DNA of 64,000 nt, taken from contig JAGANL010000039.1 in the NCBI GenBank assembly GCA_017624235.1, positions 1 through 64,000 of the forward strand, read 5' to 3'. The notes under the pieces were generated by a model. That model saw only the letters and a program-made list of their open reading frames with translations. It did not search any database and was not told the origin of the DNA. The position numbers and the translations under genes were made by a program. Shown one piece after another: positions 52,557-60,848 of the stretch. This DNA is from Lachnospiraceae bacterium (GTDB taxonomy: Bacteria; Bacillota; Clostridia; Lachnospirales; Lachnospiraceae). Position 1 is the first letter of the stretch. Each line of letters begins with the position of its first letter.

Positions 52557-53996
52557 ATGAAAAAAAGAGTCATTTCATTGATGTTAGCTGTAGTTATGAC
52601 AGCTATGTCGGTTGTGGGCTGCGGCAGCACAGCAGGCAGCGGGAACGCAGAGGGGACAGCGCAGGATGCGGCAGCAGAGAAGGCAGAAGGAGCCGGACAG
52701 ACAGAAAATGCCGGTGAAGCTGAGGAGGCTGCGGATGCAGCAGATACGCTTTCGGTTGATATGACAGGTGCAGAGATTACCTTTTGGCATGCAATGGGCG
52801 GTGTGAACGGAGAGGCTCTGGATTATCTGGTAAAAAAATTCAATGAAGAAAATGAATATGGCATTCAGGTAACAAGTGAATATCAGGGCTCTTATGATGA
52901 TTCCATCAATAAGTTAAAGAGTGCACAGCTTGGAAATATGGGAGCGGATCTGGTGCAGGTATATGATATCGGAACCCGGTTCATGATTGATTCCGGCTGG
53001 ATTGTGCCGATGCAGAGCCTGATTGATGCAGACGGTTATGATCTTTCTCAGATCGAGCCGAATATTGCGGCTTATTATACGGTGGATGGTAAATTATATT
53101 CCATGCCGTTTAACTCTTCCACACCGATTTTATATTATAATAAAGATATGTTTGAAAAGGCAGGCATCACAGAAGTGCCGACGACCTTTGCGGGCATTGC
53201 GGATATTGCCGATGCTCTGATGGAGAAGGGCGGTGCAGGAATGCCGATTTCACTCGGTATCTATGGCTGGTTCTTCGAGCAGTTTATCTGTAAGCAGGGC
53301 TTAAACTATGTCAATAACGGAAACGGACGTGAGGCAGCAGCAACGGCGGTAGAGTTTGATCAAAACGGTGCAGCTCTGCAGATTTTGACTGCATGGAAGG
53401 AATTGTACGATAAAGGCTATGCACCGAATGTCGGTCGCGGCGGCGATTCCGGACTGGCTGATTTCTCCGCAGGCAAATCGGCTATGACACTGGGTTCCAC
53501 CGCTTCCCTCAAGCAGATTCTGGAGGATGTAAACGGAAACTTTGAGGTTGGTACGGCTTATTTTCCGGCAACCGGTGAAGCTGACAAGGGTGGTGTGTCC
53601 ATCGGCGGTGCTTCCCTTTGGGCAATCGACAATGGGGATGATGTGAAAAAAGCAGCTGTATGGGAGTTCATTAAATTTCTGGTATCCGCAGAGTCCCAGG
53701 CATACTGGAATGCCCAGACAGGCTATTTCCCGGTGACAACAGCAGCGCATGACGAGCAGGTATTCAAAGACAATATTGCACAATATCCGCAGTTCCAGAC
53801 GGCCATCGACCAGCTTCATGATTCTGCACCGGAATATGCAGGCGCACTGTTAAGCGTCTTCCCGGAAGCCCGTGCAATCATTGAAACAGAGACCGAAAAT
53901 ATGTTAAACGGCGTGACGACGCCGGAAGAAGCTGTCGAGAAGATGGCTGGTGATATCAATAAAGCGATTGAAGAGTATAATCTGGTAAACAGCTAA
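52557..53996 (+). CDS. Extracellular solute-binding lipoprotein, UgpB-like
   Basis: 479 aa. Residues 1-22 are a lipoprotein signal ending in VVGC, so Cys22 is lipid-anchored outside the membrane. A low-complexity Ala/Glu/Gly linker (about 23-65) precedes a family 1 solute-binding domain starting ITFWHAMGGVNGEALDYLV; FWHAMGG is the typical opening of UgpB, the glycerol-3-phosphate and glycerophosphodiester binding protein. YSMPFNSSTPILYYNKDMFE follows, also UgpB-like. With the next gene encoding a phosphodiesterase, a glycerophosphodiester ligand is likely, but sugars cannot be excluded. Confidence 0.88.
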   Translation: MKKRVISLMLAVVMTAMSVVGCGSTAGSGNAEGTAQDAAAEKAEGAGQTENAGEAEEAADAADTLSVDMTGAEITFWHAMGGVNGEALDYLVKKFNEENEYGIQVTSEYQGSYDDSINKLKSAQLGNMGADLVQVYDIGTRFMIDSGWIVPMQSLIDADGYDLSQIEPNIAAYYTVDGKLYSMPFNSSTPILYYNKDMFEKAGITEVPTTFAGIADIADALMEKGGAGMPISLGIYGWFFEQFICKQGLNYVNNGNGREAAATAVEFDQNGAALQILTAWKELYDKGYAPNVGRGGDSGLADFSAGKSAMTLGSTASLKQILEDVNGNFEVGTAYFPATGEADKGGVSIGGASLWAIDNGDDVKKAAVWEFIKFLVSAESQAYWNAQTGYFPVTTAAHDEQVFKDNIAQYPQFQTAIDQLHDSAPEYAGALLSVFPEARAIIETETENMLNGVTTPEEAVEKMAGDINKAIEEYNLVNS

Positions 53997-54123
53997 GAGG
54001 AGCTGTAGAATAGAAGGGCAAAATAGAGCAAAATCGTTACTGCCTTGACATTGTGGGTGAGCGGTAACAGAAGATCAGACTGCCGGAGGGAATACTTCCG
54101 GCAGTTGATTTATTGGAAAGGAT

Positions 54124-54876
54124 ATGGTAACTGGAATGGGAAAGACAATGGTATGGGCACATCGTGGTGCATCCGGGTATGCACCGGAAAATACGATTCC
54201 GTCTTTTGCGTTGGCAAAGGAGCAGGGAGCTGACGGAGTGGAGCTGGATGTACAGCTTTCCAGAGACGGAGAACTGGTGGTGATTCATGATGAGCGGATT
54301 GACCGGACCTGCAATGGAACCGGGAGAGTGGTCGATTATACGCTGGATGAGCTAAAGCGTCTGGATGCAGGAAAAACCGTTCCTGATTATGGGAGAACGG
54401 ATCTTGGAAAAGCAGAGATTCCGACTCTGAAGGAAGTCTATGAGCTTTTGAAGGGAAGCGGTATGATGATCAATGTAGAGCTTAAGACAGGAATCATCTT
54501 TTATGAGGATATCGAGCAGAAGGTTATGGAATTGACCGCAAGGATGGGAATGGAGGATGTAGTGATCTATTCTTCCTTTAATCATGCCAGCATGGTAAAA
54601 TGTAAGCAGCTGAATCCATTGGCTAAATGTGGACTGTTATATGGGGACGGCACGCTTTTTATGAATGAATATGCAAAGCGGCTCGGTATGGATTATCTGC
54701 ATCCGGCTCTTTATAATCTGCAATATAAGGGATTTACAGAAATGTGTCGAAGGGATGGAATACCGCTGCATGTCTGGACGGTCAATGAAAAGGAGTATAT
54801 ACAGAAGATGTATGAGCTGGAGGTGGCAGCCATCATCAGCAATTATCCGGACCGCTGTATGGCGCTCAGACCGTGA
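54124..54876 (+). CDS. ugpQ: Glycerophosphodiester phosphodiesterase
   Basis: 250 aa, cytoplasmic GDPD (UgpQ-type). WAHRGASGYAPENTIPSF holds the catalytic His and the HRG motif, GVELDVQLSRDGELVVIHDE the metal-binding Glu, Asp and second His. It hydrolyses imported glycerophosphodiesters to glycerol-3-phosphate and an alcohol. It follows the Ugp-type importer and precedes glycerol-3-phosphate oxidation genes, which fixes its place in a pathway. Start 54124 (after GGAAAGG) or 54136 (MGKTMVW) are both possible. Confidence 0.92.
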   Translation: MVTGMGKTMVWAHRGASGYAPENTIPSFALAKEQGADGVELDVQLSRDGELVVIHDERIDRTCNGTGRVVDYTLDELKRLDAGKTVPDYGRTDLGKAEIPTLKEVYELLKGSGMMINVELKTGIIFYEDIEQKVMELTARMGMEDVVIYSSFNHASMVKCKQLNPLAKCGLLYGDGTLFMNEYAKRLGMDYLHPALYNLQYKGFTEMCRRDGIPLHVWTVNEKEYIQKMYELEVAAIISNYPDRCMALRP

Positions 54877-54960
54877 TATGGGCTTTGCATATTGTGCCTG
54901 CGTTCATATGTGTTGGTATATACCGGCAGGGCAGGCATTGGAAAGGGTATGGTGAATTGT

Positions 54961-56433
54961 ATGAGAGATGTGATCATAATAGGAGCCGGAGTCGTCGGAG
55001 CCAGTGTGGCGCGGGCACTTTCGGCATATCAGGCGGATGTCCTTGTACTGGAAAAGGAATGTGAGATGTGTATGGGTACCTCCAAGGCCAACAGCGCTTT
55101 GGTACACGCGGGCTTTGATGCGAAGCCGGGAAGCCGGAAAGCGGAATTTAACGTGTCAGGAAGCCGTATGATGGAACAGCTATGCAGAGAGCTGGATGTA
55201 CCGTACAGCAGGGATGGTGCACTGGTACTGGCCTTTTCAGAAGAGGAAAAAGGGGTTTTGCAGGAATTATATGACAGAGGTGTCAAAAACGGTGTCAATG
55301 AGATGGAAATCCTGGATGCGGAAGCAGTCAAAAGTCTGGAACCGCATGTATCCGACCGGGTGGCAGGAGCGCTCTATGCCGGAAGTGCCGCATTAGTCTG
55401 CCCGTTTCTGTTAACAACTGCCTTATGTGAGAACGCATATGTAAACGGAGTGGAGTTTGCCTTTGAGGAGGAGGTTACCGGAATCGAGAAAATGACGGAT
55501 GCGTCAGGAAAAGTGGCCGGATATCAGATACAAACCCCGAAAGCTTCTTATCAGGCTCGCTGTGTCATCAACTGCGCAGGCGTCTATGCAGATACCCTTC
55601 ACAATATGGTCAGCAGCCGCAAATATCATATCACACCGGTGCGGGGTGAATACTGCCTGTTAGACCGCAGTGAGGGTGGGCTGGTGCAGCATACGCTGTT
55701 TCGTGTGCCCTCCGCAAAGGGAAAGGGAGTATTGGTTACCCGGACGGTACATGGAAATATCCTGTTAGGGCCGACTGCAGAACCGGGGAACGATAAGGAA
55801 AGCACAGCTACCACAGCAAAAGGCCTGGAACGGGTGCTGGCAGAAACGAAGGATATGGTAAATGACATTGATGTCGGAAAAGTGATTACATCCTTTGCGG
55901 GACTTCGTGCGCATGAGGACGGCGGTGATTTTGTCATCGGTGTGGCTGAGGATGCGCCATGCTTTTACGATGCGCTTGGTATCGAATCACCGGGACTGAG
56001 TGCGGCTCCGGCAATCGGCTGTTTTCTGGCAGAGCTGGTGTCAGGGGAAAACGGCTTTGCGAAAAAGCCGTCGGAGGATTTTCATCCTTACCGGAAAGGA
56101 ATACCGGCCTTTGCCCGGATGAGCAATGAGGAGAGAAATGATGTGATCCGAAGCAATCCGGCTTATGGAAATATTATCTGCCGATGTGAAGAGATTACGG
56201 AGGGTGAGATTTTGGAGGCAATCCGAAGGCCGCTTGGAGCCAGGACGCTGGACGGCATCAAGCGCAGAGTGCGTGCCGGAATGGGTAGATGTCAGAGCGG
56301 CTTCTGTATGCCAAAATTGACAGAAATACTGGCAAGGGAGCTTGGGCAGGAGCTGACGGACATTACCAAGTCCGGTGAGGGTTCCCGGATTCTGGAGAAA
56401 GAGAGCAGGAGGAAATCGGATGATAGCATATGA
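54961..56433 (+). CDS. FAD-dependent glycerol-3-phosphate dehydrogenase (GlpA-like) with 2Fe-2S domain
   Basis: About 490 aa. The N-terminal FAD-binding fold is RDVIIIGAGVVGASVARALS, with the DAO-type TSKANSALVHAGFDAKPGS and VRGEYCLLD segments shared with GlpA and LhgO. The C-terminus is a BFD-like 2Fe-2S domain with ICRCEEITEGEI and RAGMGRCQSGFC cysteines. It is thought to oxidize glycerol-3-phosphate to dihydroxyacetone phosphate under anaerobic conditions with the two gene products that follow. ATG 54961 is the family start; ATG 54949 is nearer a GGAAAGGG. Overlaps the next gene by 14 nt. Confidence 0.87.
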   Translation: MRDVIIIGAGVVGASVARALSAYQADVLVLEKECEMCMGTSKANSALVHAGFDAKPGSRKAEFNVSGSRMMEQLCRELDVPYSRDGALVLAFSEEEKGVLQELYDRGVKNGVNEMEILDAEAVKSLEPHVSDRVAGALYAGSAALVCPFLLTTALCENAYVNGVEFAFEEEVTGIEKMTDASGKVAGYQIQTPKASYQARCVINCAGVYADTLHNMVSSRKYHITPVRGEYCLLDRSEGGLVQHTLFRVPSAKGKGVLVTRTVHGNILLGPTAEPGNDKESTATTAKGLERVLAETKDMVNDIDVGKVITSFAGLRAHEDGGDFVIGVAEDAPCFYDALGIESPGLSAAPAIGCFLAELVSGENGFAKKPSEDFHPYRKGIPAFARMSNEERNDVIRSNPAYGNIICRCEEITEGEILEAIRRPLGARTLDGIKRRVRAGMGRCQSGFCMPKLTEILARELGQELTDITKSGEGSRILEKESRRKSDDSI

Positions 56434-57391
56434 TCTTGTCATTGTGGGAGGAGGCCCGGCCGGTCTGGCTGCTGCAGTCTCCGCAAAGGAAAACGGTGTG
56501 GACTCCATTTTGATTCTGGAACGGGAGAACCGGCTCGGAGGCATTCTGAATCAGTGCATCCATAATGGATTCGGGCTGCATACCTTTCAGGAGGAGCTGA
56601 CCGGAACGGAATATGCCTACCGTTATATTCAGAAGGTGAAGGAGCTTGGTATCGATTATAAGGTATCAGCTTTCGTAACTGATATCAATGTGCAGAAACA
56701 GATTACCGCAGCAGTGCGCGGGGAGGGACTGTTAGAGGTTCAGGCAAACGCAATCATTCTGGCAATGGGCTGCAGGGAACGTTCCAGAGGGGCACTGAAT
56801 ATTGCAGGAACCCGTCCGGCGGGAATTTTCAGCGCCGGAACGGCACAGTATTTTGTCAATGTGCTTGGGATTATGCCGGGCAAAGAGGTTGTAATCCTAG
56901 GCTCCGGCGATATCGGACTGATCATGGCAAGGCGCATGACACTGGAAGGAGCCCATGTGAAATGTGTGGCGGAGATTCTGCCGAAATCAGGCGGACTTCA
57001 GAGAAATATTGTACAATGTCTGGAGGACTATGACATACCGCTTCGTCTGAGCCATACGGTGATAGAAATTCACGGAGAAAAACGGCTTACGGGGGTCACG
57101 CTGGCAGCAGTGGATGAGAAGCTTAAGTCGATTCCGGGAACCGAAGAATATATTCCGTGTGATACCCTACTTTTGTCCGTCGGACTCATACCGGAAAACG
57201 AGCTGACCAGGCAGCTTCCGGTTACCATGCTGCCGGAGACGAAAGGGCCCAAGGTGGATGCCGGGATGCAGACCGATCTGCCGGGGGTATTTGCGTGTGG
57301 AAATGTGGTCCGAGTGTATGATCTTGTGGATAATGTGTCGGCGGCCGCGGTGGTTGCGGGGAGAAGTGCGGCAGAGTATCTGCGGGAGTAG
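56420..57391 (+). CDS. NAD(P)/FAD-dependent oxidoreductase, partner of the GlpA-like protein
   Basis: 323 aa, thioredoxin-reductase-like fold. FAD site YDLVIVGGGPAGLAAAVSA at the start, a second dinucleotide site VVILGSGDIGLIMARRMTLEG (core GSGDIG) for NAD(P)H, and the late FAD contact GVFACGNVVRVYD. There is no CxxC redox pair. Such proteins form an electron-transfer partner to the GlpA-like subunit, passing electrons to NAD or a carrier. The ATG at 56420 follows AGGAGG and lies within the end of the upstream gene. Confidence 0.87.
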   Translation: MIAYDLVIVGGGPAGLAAAVSAKENGVDSILILERENRLGGILNQCIHNGFGLHTFQEELTGTEYAYRYIQKVKELGIDYKVSAFVTDINVQKQITAAVRGEGLLEVQANAIILAMGCRERSRGALNIAGTRPAGIFSAGTAQYFVNVLGIMPGKEVVILGSGDIGLIMARRMTLEGAHVKCVAEILPKSGGLQRNIVQCLEDYDIPLRLSHTVIEIHGEKRLTGVTLAAVDEKLKSIPGTEEYIPCDTLLLSVGLIPENELTRQLPVTMLPETKGPKVDAGMQTDLPGVFACGNVVRVYDLVDNVSAAAVVAGRSAAEYLRE

Positions 57392-57399
57392 GTATGGAG

Positions 57400-57536
57400 A
57401 ATGGAGCCGGAACAGTCCGTCCGCCAGCCCTGTGTCTGCCTTCCCCATGTAGGACTGACAAACGAACTGTGAGATTGTATGTCCTGCATGGGGAAGGCAG
57501 ACACAGGGCTGGCGGACGGACTGTTCCGGCTCCATT
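57400..57536. repeat. 56-bp near-perfect inverted repeat inside the operon
   Basis: Arms 57400-57455 and 57481-57536 are complementary at 55 of 56 positions (the exception can form a G-U pair) around a 25-nt loop. Outer ends read AATGGAGCCGG and CCGGCTCCATT. It separates the oxidoreductase gene from the DUF1667 gene and accounts for most of the 245-bp gap. In RNA it would be an extremely stable hairpin without a T run. Open frames within it, on both strands, are by-products. Confidence 0.9.
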
Positions 57537-57636
57537 CAGGTAGTTTGTGGTGCAGATATTTTTGAGAAATTAGCAGTGTAGTTTGTGAAAGAGATGATAT
57601 AAGTTCAGAATCAGGAAGGGAAGGAGCGTGTGCGGG

Positions 57637-58011
57637 ATGGAGAAGCGGCGTGAGTTGATTTGTATTAAGTGTCCTAAGGGATGCCGGATTGCGGTGGCTA
57701 TGGACGGAGATGAGGTTGTGGGAGTTGAGGGGAACAGCTGTCCGCGTGGAGAGGAGTATGTCCGGAAGGAGATTACGTCTCCTACGCGGATGGTGACGAG
57801 TACGGTGAGGTTGATTGGAAGTGACATGAATGTCATGCCTGTACGGCTGAGTGGGGAGATAACGAAGGGGAAGATATTTGATGTCATGAAGGAGATACGC
57901 AAATGTCAGGTGAAGGCGCCGGTCAGGATGGGTGAGGTGCTGATTACGGATGTCTGCGGACTTGGTGTAGATGTGGTGGCTGCGGCAGAGGCGTTGGACG
58001 TATTGGGATAA
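57637..58011 (+). CDS. DUF1667 domain-containing protein
   Basis: 124 aa. LICIKCPKGCRI and NSCPRGEEYV give a CxxC...C pattern of four Cys likely to hold a metal or Fe-S centre; VTSTVRLIGSDMNVMPVRLSG is a family block. DUF1667 genes commonly follow GlpA-like and FAD oxidoreductase genes in Clostridia and spirochaetes, so it is probably a third, small subunit of the glycerol-3-phosphate oxidizing unit. ATG 57637 is spaced correctly from AAGGAG. The stop is 2 nt from the end of the convergent AraC gene. GC content appears raised by G-rich codons. Confidence 0.88.
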   Translation: MEKRRELICIKCPKGCRIAVAMDGDEVVGVEGNSCPRGEEYVRKEITSPTRMVTSTVRLIGSDMNVMPVRLSGEITKGKIFDVMKEIRKCQVKAPVRMGEVLITDVCGLGVDVVAAAEALDVLG

Positions 58012-58013
58012 GA

Positions 58014-58919
58014 TCAGAGCTTTTCGGTTGTAATCAAATTCCGAAACTCCTTCGGTGTCATCCCATAATATTCCCGGAATCTTTTATGAAAATAAGAAAG
58101 ATTGTTAAACCCACAGCTAAGGGCTGCTTCTAAAATGGAGCAGTCCTCCTTTTTTAACAGCAGGGCAGCCTGGCGCAGGCGGTAATCATTCAGATATTGT
58201 ACAAAGGTCATTCCGGTATTTTCCTTAAAAAAGTGCATGAAATAGCTGGAGCTAATATGGCAGAAATCCGCAGCATCGGAAATGGACAGTTCTTCCGAAA
58301 AATGTATCTGGATGTATTGCAGAATTTCCTTCAACTTGTCGGACTGGGAGGAAGAGGAGGTCTTATCCCCGGATACAGTAATCAGATTTTTTTCAAACAG
58401 CAGGCGGAACAATTCAAAAAAGAATGCCTTTAATGTAAGCTCGTAGCCATAGCTTTTCTCCTCATAACAGTGATAGATTTGTGAAAATAAATGTTCAAAG
58501 GCCGCATAATCCGGGTGATTTACCGAAATCAGGCAGGGCAGAGAGAATGCGCCGTCCGCAATCGGATTCAGATATTTTAAGGAGCAGGCATCTGCCGTAT
58601 TGCCGGATAAAAAGTTCATATGGAAGACAAAGGTTTCCGAACGCATATATGCCCGGTCAATCCGGGTAACAGAATGCAGTACATGAGGCTGTACCAGAAT
58701 CAGATCGCCTTCTCGGACGTCAAAGTCCTTTAAGCCAATCTGATAGTGAGCAGTTCCTTCCATAATGCGTGTAAATTCCAGCTCTTCATGCCAGTGCAGG
58801 GAGACAACAGGATTGAGCGGAACAAGCTCTGCGGTGTACCTTTGGAGCGGCAGAAAAATATCTCCGTGCCTTGCTTTCTCTTTGAGGTTCTGTTGTAAAT
58901 TCCGGTTTGAGTATGACAT
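58014..58919 (-). CDS. AraC family regulator beside the alpha-glucosidase genes
   Basis: 301 aa. Cupin-type sensor domain (LHWHEELEFTRIMEGTAHYQ, then EGDLILVQPHVLHSVT) and a C-terminal AraC DNA-binding domain (LSISDAADFCHISSSYFMHF and ILEAALSCGFNNLSYFHKRF). Start 58919 is chosen since AAAAGGAG precedes it; an earlier in-frame ATG lies upstream of that site. Divergent from two GH13 alpha-glucosidases, which are its probable targets. A small AAATATT/AATATTT repeat near 59060 in the shared gap could be an operator. Confidence 0.88.
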   Translation of the reverse strand: MSYSNRNLQQNLKEKARHGDIFLPLQRYTAELVPLNPVVSLHWHEELEFTRIMEGTAHYQIGLKDFDVREGDLILVQPHVLHSVTRIDRAYMRSETFVFHMNFLSGNTADACSLKYLNPIADGAFSLPCLISVNHPDYAAFEHLFSQIYHCYEEKSYGYELTLKAFFFELFRLLFEKNLITVSGDKTSSSSQSDKLKEILQYIQIHFSEELSISDAADFCHISSSYFMHFFKENTGMTFVQYLNDYRLRQAALLLKKEDCSILEAALSCGFNNLSYFHKRFREYYGMTPKEFRNLITTEKL

Positions 58920-59128
58920 GATGTTTAGGACTCCTTTTAGACCATTCATTTCAGTATGGGCAGCCAGCGACGCTTCAGACTGTGCAAATCTCTGCCTCTT
59001 GACCTTTTTATATTACTTCACAGCAGGATCGTGTTATAAAACACCCTTTTTATGTTAGAAATATTGAAAAAATATTTTTATAATAACACTATACTACAAA
59101 GAACACAGAAAGGGAACGGGTTATACGT

Positions 59129-60811
59129 ATGGAACAGAAAAAGACATGGTGGAAGGAAAGCGTTATTTATCAAATCTATCCCAGAAGCTTCTGCGACAGC
59201 AATGGAGACGGTATTGGAGATTTGAAGGGAATCACGGGAAAAATGGATTATCTGAAGGAGCTTGGCATCGATGTCATCTGGCTCTCGCCCATCTATCGGT
59301 CACCGAATGATGACAACGGCTACGACATCAGCGATTACCGTGATATTATGAAGGAATTTGGAACGATGGAGGATTTTGACGAAATGCTCTGTACGGCACA
59401 TGAGCATGGAATCAAAATTGTTATGGATCTGGTGGTCAATCACACCTCGGATGAGCATGCCTGGTTTGTAGAGAGTAGAAAGTCGGTGGAAAATCCGTAT
59501 CGGGATTATTACATCTGGCGGGAAGGAAAGAATGGAAAGGAGCCCAACAACTGGGGTTCCTGCTTTTCCGGGCCTGCATGGAAATGGGATGAAGCCACGC
59601 AGATGTACTATCTGCATATGTTTTCCGAAAAACAGCCGGACTTGAACTGGGACAATCCGAAGGTGCGCGATGAGGTCTTTGATATGATGACCTGGTGGTG
59701 TGAGAAGGGAATCGACGGCTTCCGCATGGATGTCATCAGTATGATCTCCAAGGCAGAGGGTCTGCCGGACGGAGAAGAAAAGGGCGGACTGTATGGAGAC
59801 TGGGGTCCGTATGTGTGTAACGGACCGCACGTTCATGAATATTTACAGGAAATGAACCGGAGGGTACTTTCCCAATATGACCTTCTGACGGTCGGTGAAA
59901 CCAGCGGTGTGACGGTGGAGGAAGCAAAAAAATATGCTTCTCTGTCGGGAAAGGAACTGAACATGGTATTCCAGTTTGAACATATGGATCTGGACTGCGG
60001 GCCGCTCGGAAAATGGTGTGACCGTAAGATTCGGCTTCCCGAATTAAAGCAGGTCATGAGCAAATGGCAGAATGAGCTTTACGGAGTGGCATGGAACAGC
60101 CTCTACTGGTGCAATCATGACCAGCCGCGCATTGTATCCAGACTCGGAAATGACAATCCGAAATACCGGGAAAAATCTGCAAAAATGCTGGCGACCTGCC
60201 TGCATATGCTGCAGGGCACACCGTATATCTATCAGGGAGAAGAACTCGGCATGACCAACGTTCCATTCCCTGATGCGTCAGCACTGCGTGATATCGAGAG
60301 CATCAATGCCTTAAAGGAAAACACGGAAGCAGGATTTGCTGATTACGAGACGATGTTTCGATATATCCTCTATAAGGGCCGGGATAATGCCCGCACTCCG
60401 ATGCAGTGGGATGACAGTGCGCAGGCGGGCTTTACAGACGGAACACCATGGATTATGGTCAATCCAAACTATACGGAAATCAACGCAAAGGAGCAGAGGC
60501 AGAGAGAGGATTCCGTATTTCATTACTATCAGAAGCTGATCCGGCTGAGAAAAGAGCATGACATTATCGTTTATGGCAGCTATGTCCTGCATATGCCGGA
60601 GGATGAGTCGGTCTATCTGTATGAGCGGGTATTGGAGGGAGAGAAGCTTCTGGTACTCTGCAATTTTACGGATGCGGAGGCCGCATTTACATTGCCGGAG
60701 GGCTGGAGCGGCAGAGAAGAAGTACTGATTGCGAATGAAGCGGAGGAAAAACCGCTGGAGGCCAGAAAGCTTCGTCCATATGAGGCAGTCGTACTTCGTA
60801 AGAGCGAATAA
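59129..60811 (+). CDS. GH13 alpha-glucosidase, oligo-1,6-glucosidase type
   Basis: 560 aa, cytoplasmic GH13 subfamily 31 enzyme. Catalytic residues: nucleophile Asp201 in GFRMDVI, acid/base Glu257 in TVGETSG, and Asp331 in CNHDQPR. The residue following the nucleophile is Val202, which in this subfamily goes with alpha-1,6 linkages (isomaltose, panose), whereas Ala or Thr goes with alpha-1,4. It releases glucose from the non-reducing end of short oligosaccharides. AAAGGGAACGGG lies upstream of the ATG. First of two tandem paralogs; no transporter adjoins. Confidence 0.93.
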   Translation: MEQKKTWWKESVIYQIYPRSFCDSNGDGIGDLKGITGKMDYLKELGIDVIWLSPIYRSPNDDNGYDISDYRDIMKEFGTMEDFDEMLCTAHEHGIKIVMDLVVNHTSDEHAWFVESRKSVENPYRDYYIWREGKNGKEPNNWGSCFSGPAWKWDEATQMYYLHMFSEKQPDLNWDNPKVRDEVFDMMTWWCEKGIDGFRMDVISMISKAEGLPDGEEKGGLYGDWGPYVCNGPHVHEYLQEMNRRVLSQYDLLTVGETSGVTVEEAKKYASLSGKELNMVFQFEHMDLDCGPLGKWCDRKIRLPELKQVMSKWQNELYGVAWNSLYWCNHDQPRIVSRLGNDNPKYREKSAKMLATCLHMLQGTPYIYQGEELGMTNVPFPDASALRDIESINALKENTEAGFADYETMFRYILYKGRDNARTPMQWDDSAQAGFTDGTPWIMVNPNYTEINAKEQRQREDSVFHYYQKLIRLRKEHDIIVYGSYVLHMPEDESVYLYERVLEGEKLLVLCNFTDAEAAFTLPEGWSGREEVLIANEAEEKPLEARKLRPYEAVVLRKSE

Positions 60812-60848
60812 AAGATGATAACAGACTAATTACGAAAGGAACTGGAAC

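Noticed and set aside
57070..57535. Minus-strand frames overlapping the oxidoreductase end and the 56-bp palindrome
   Set aside because: Antisense to a well-supported gene; the extra length comes from the palindrome arms and there is no start signal.
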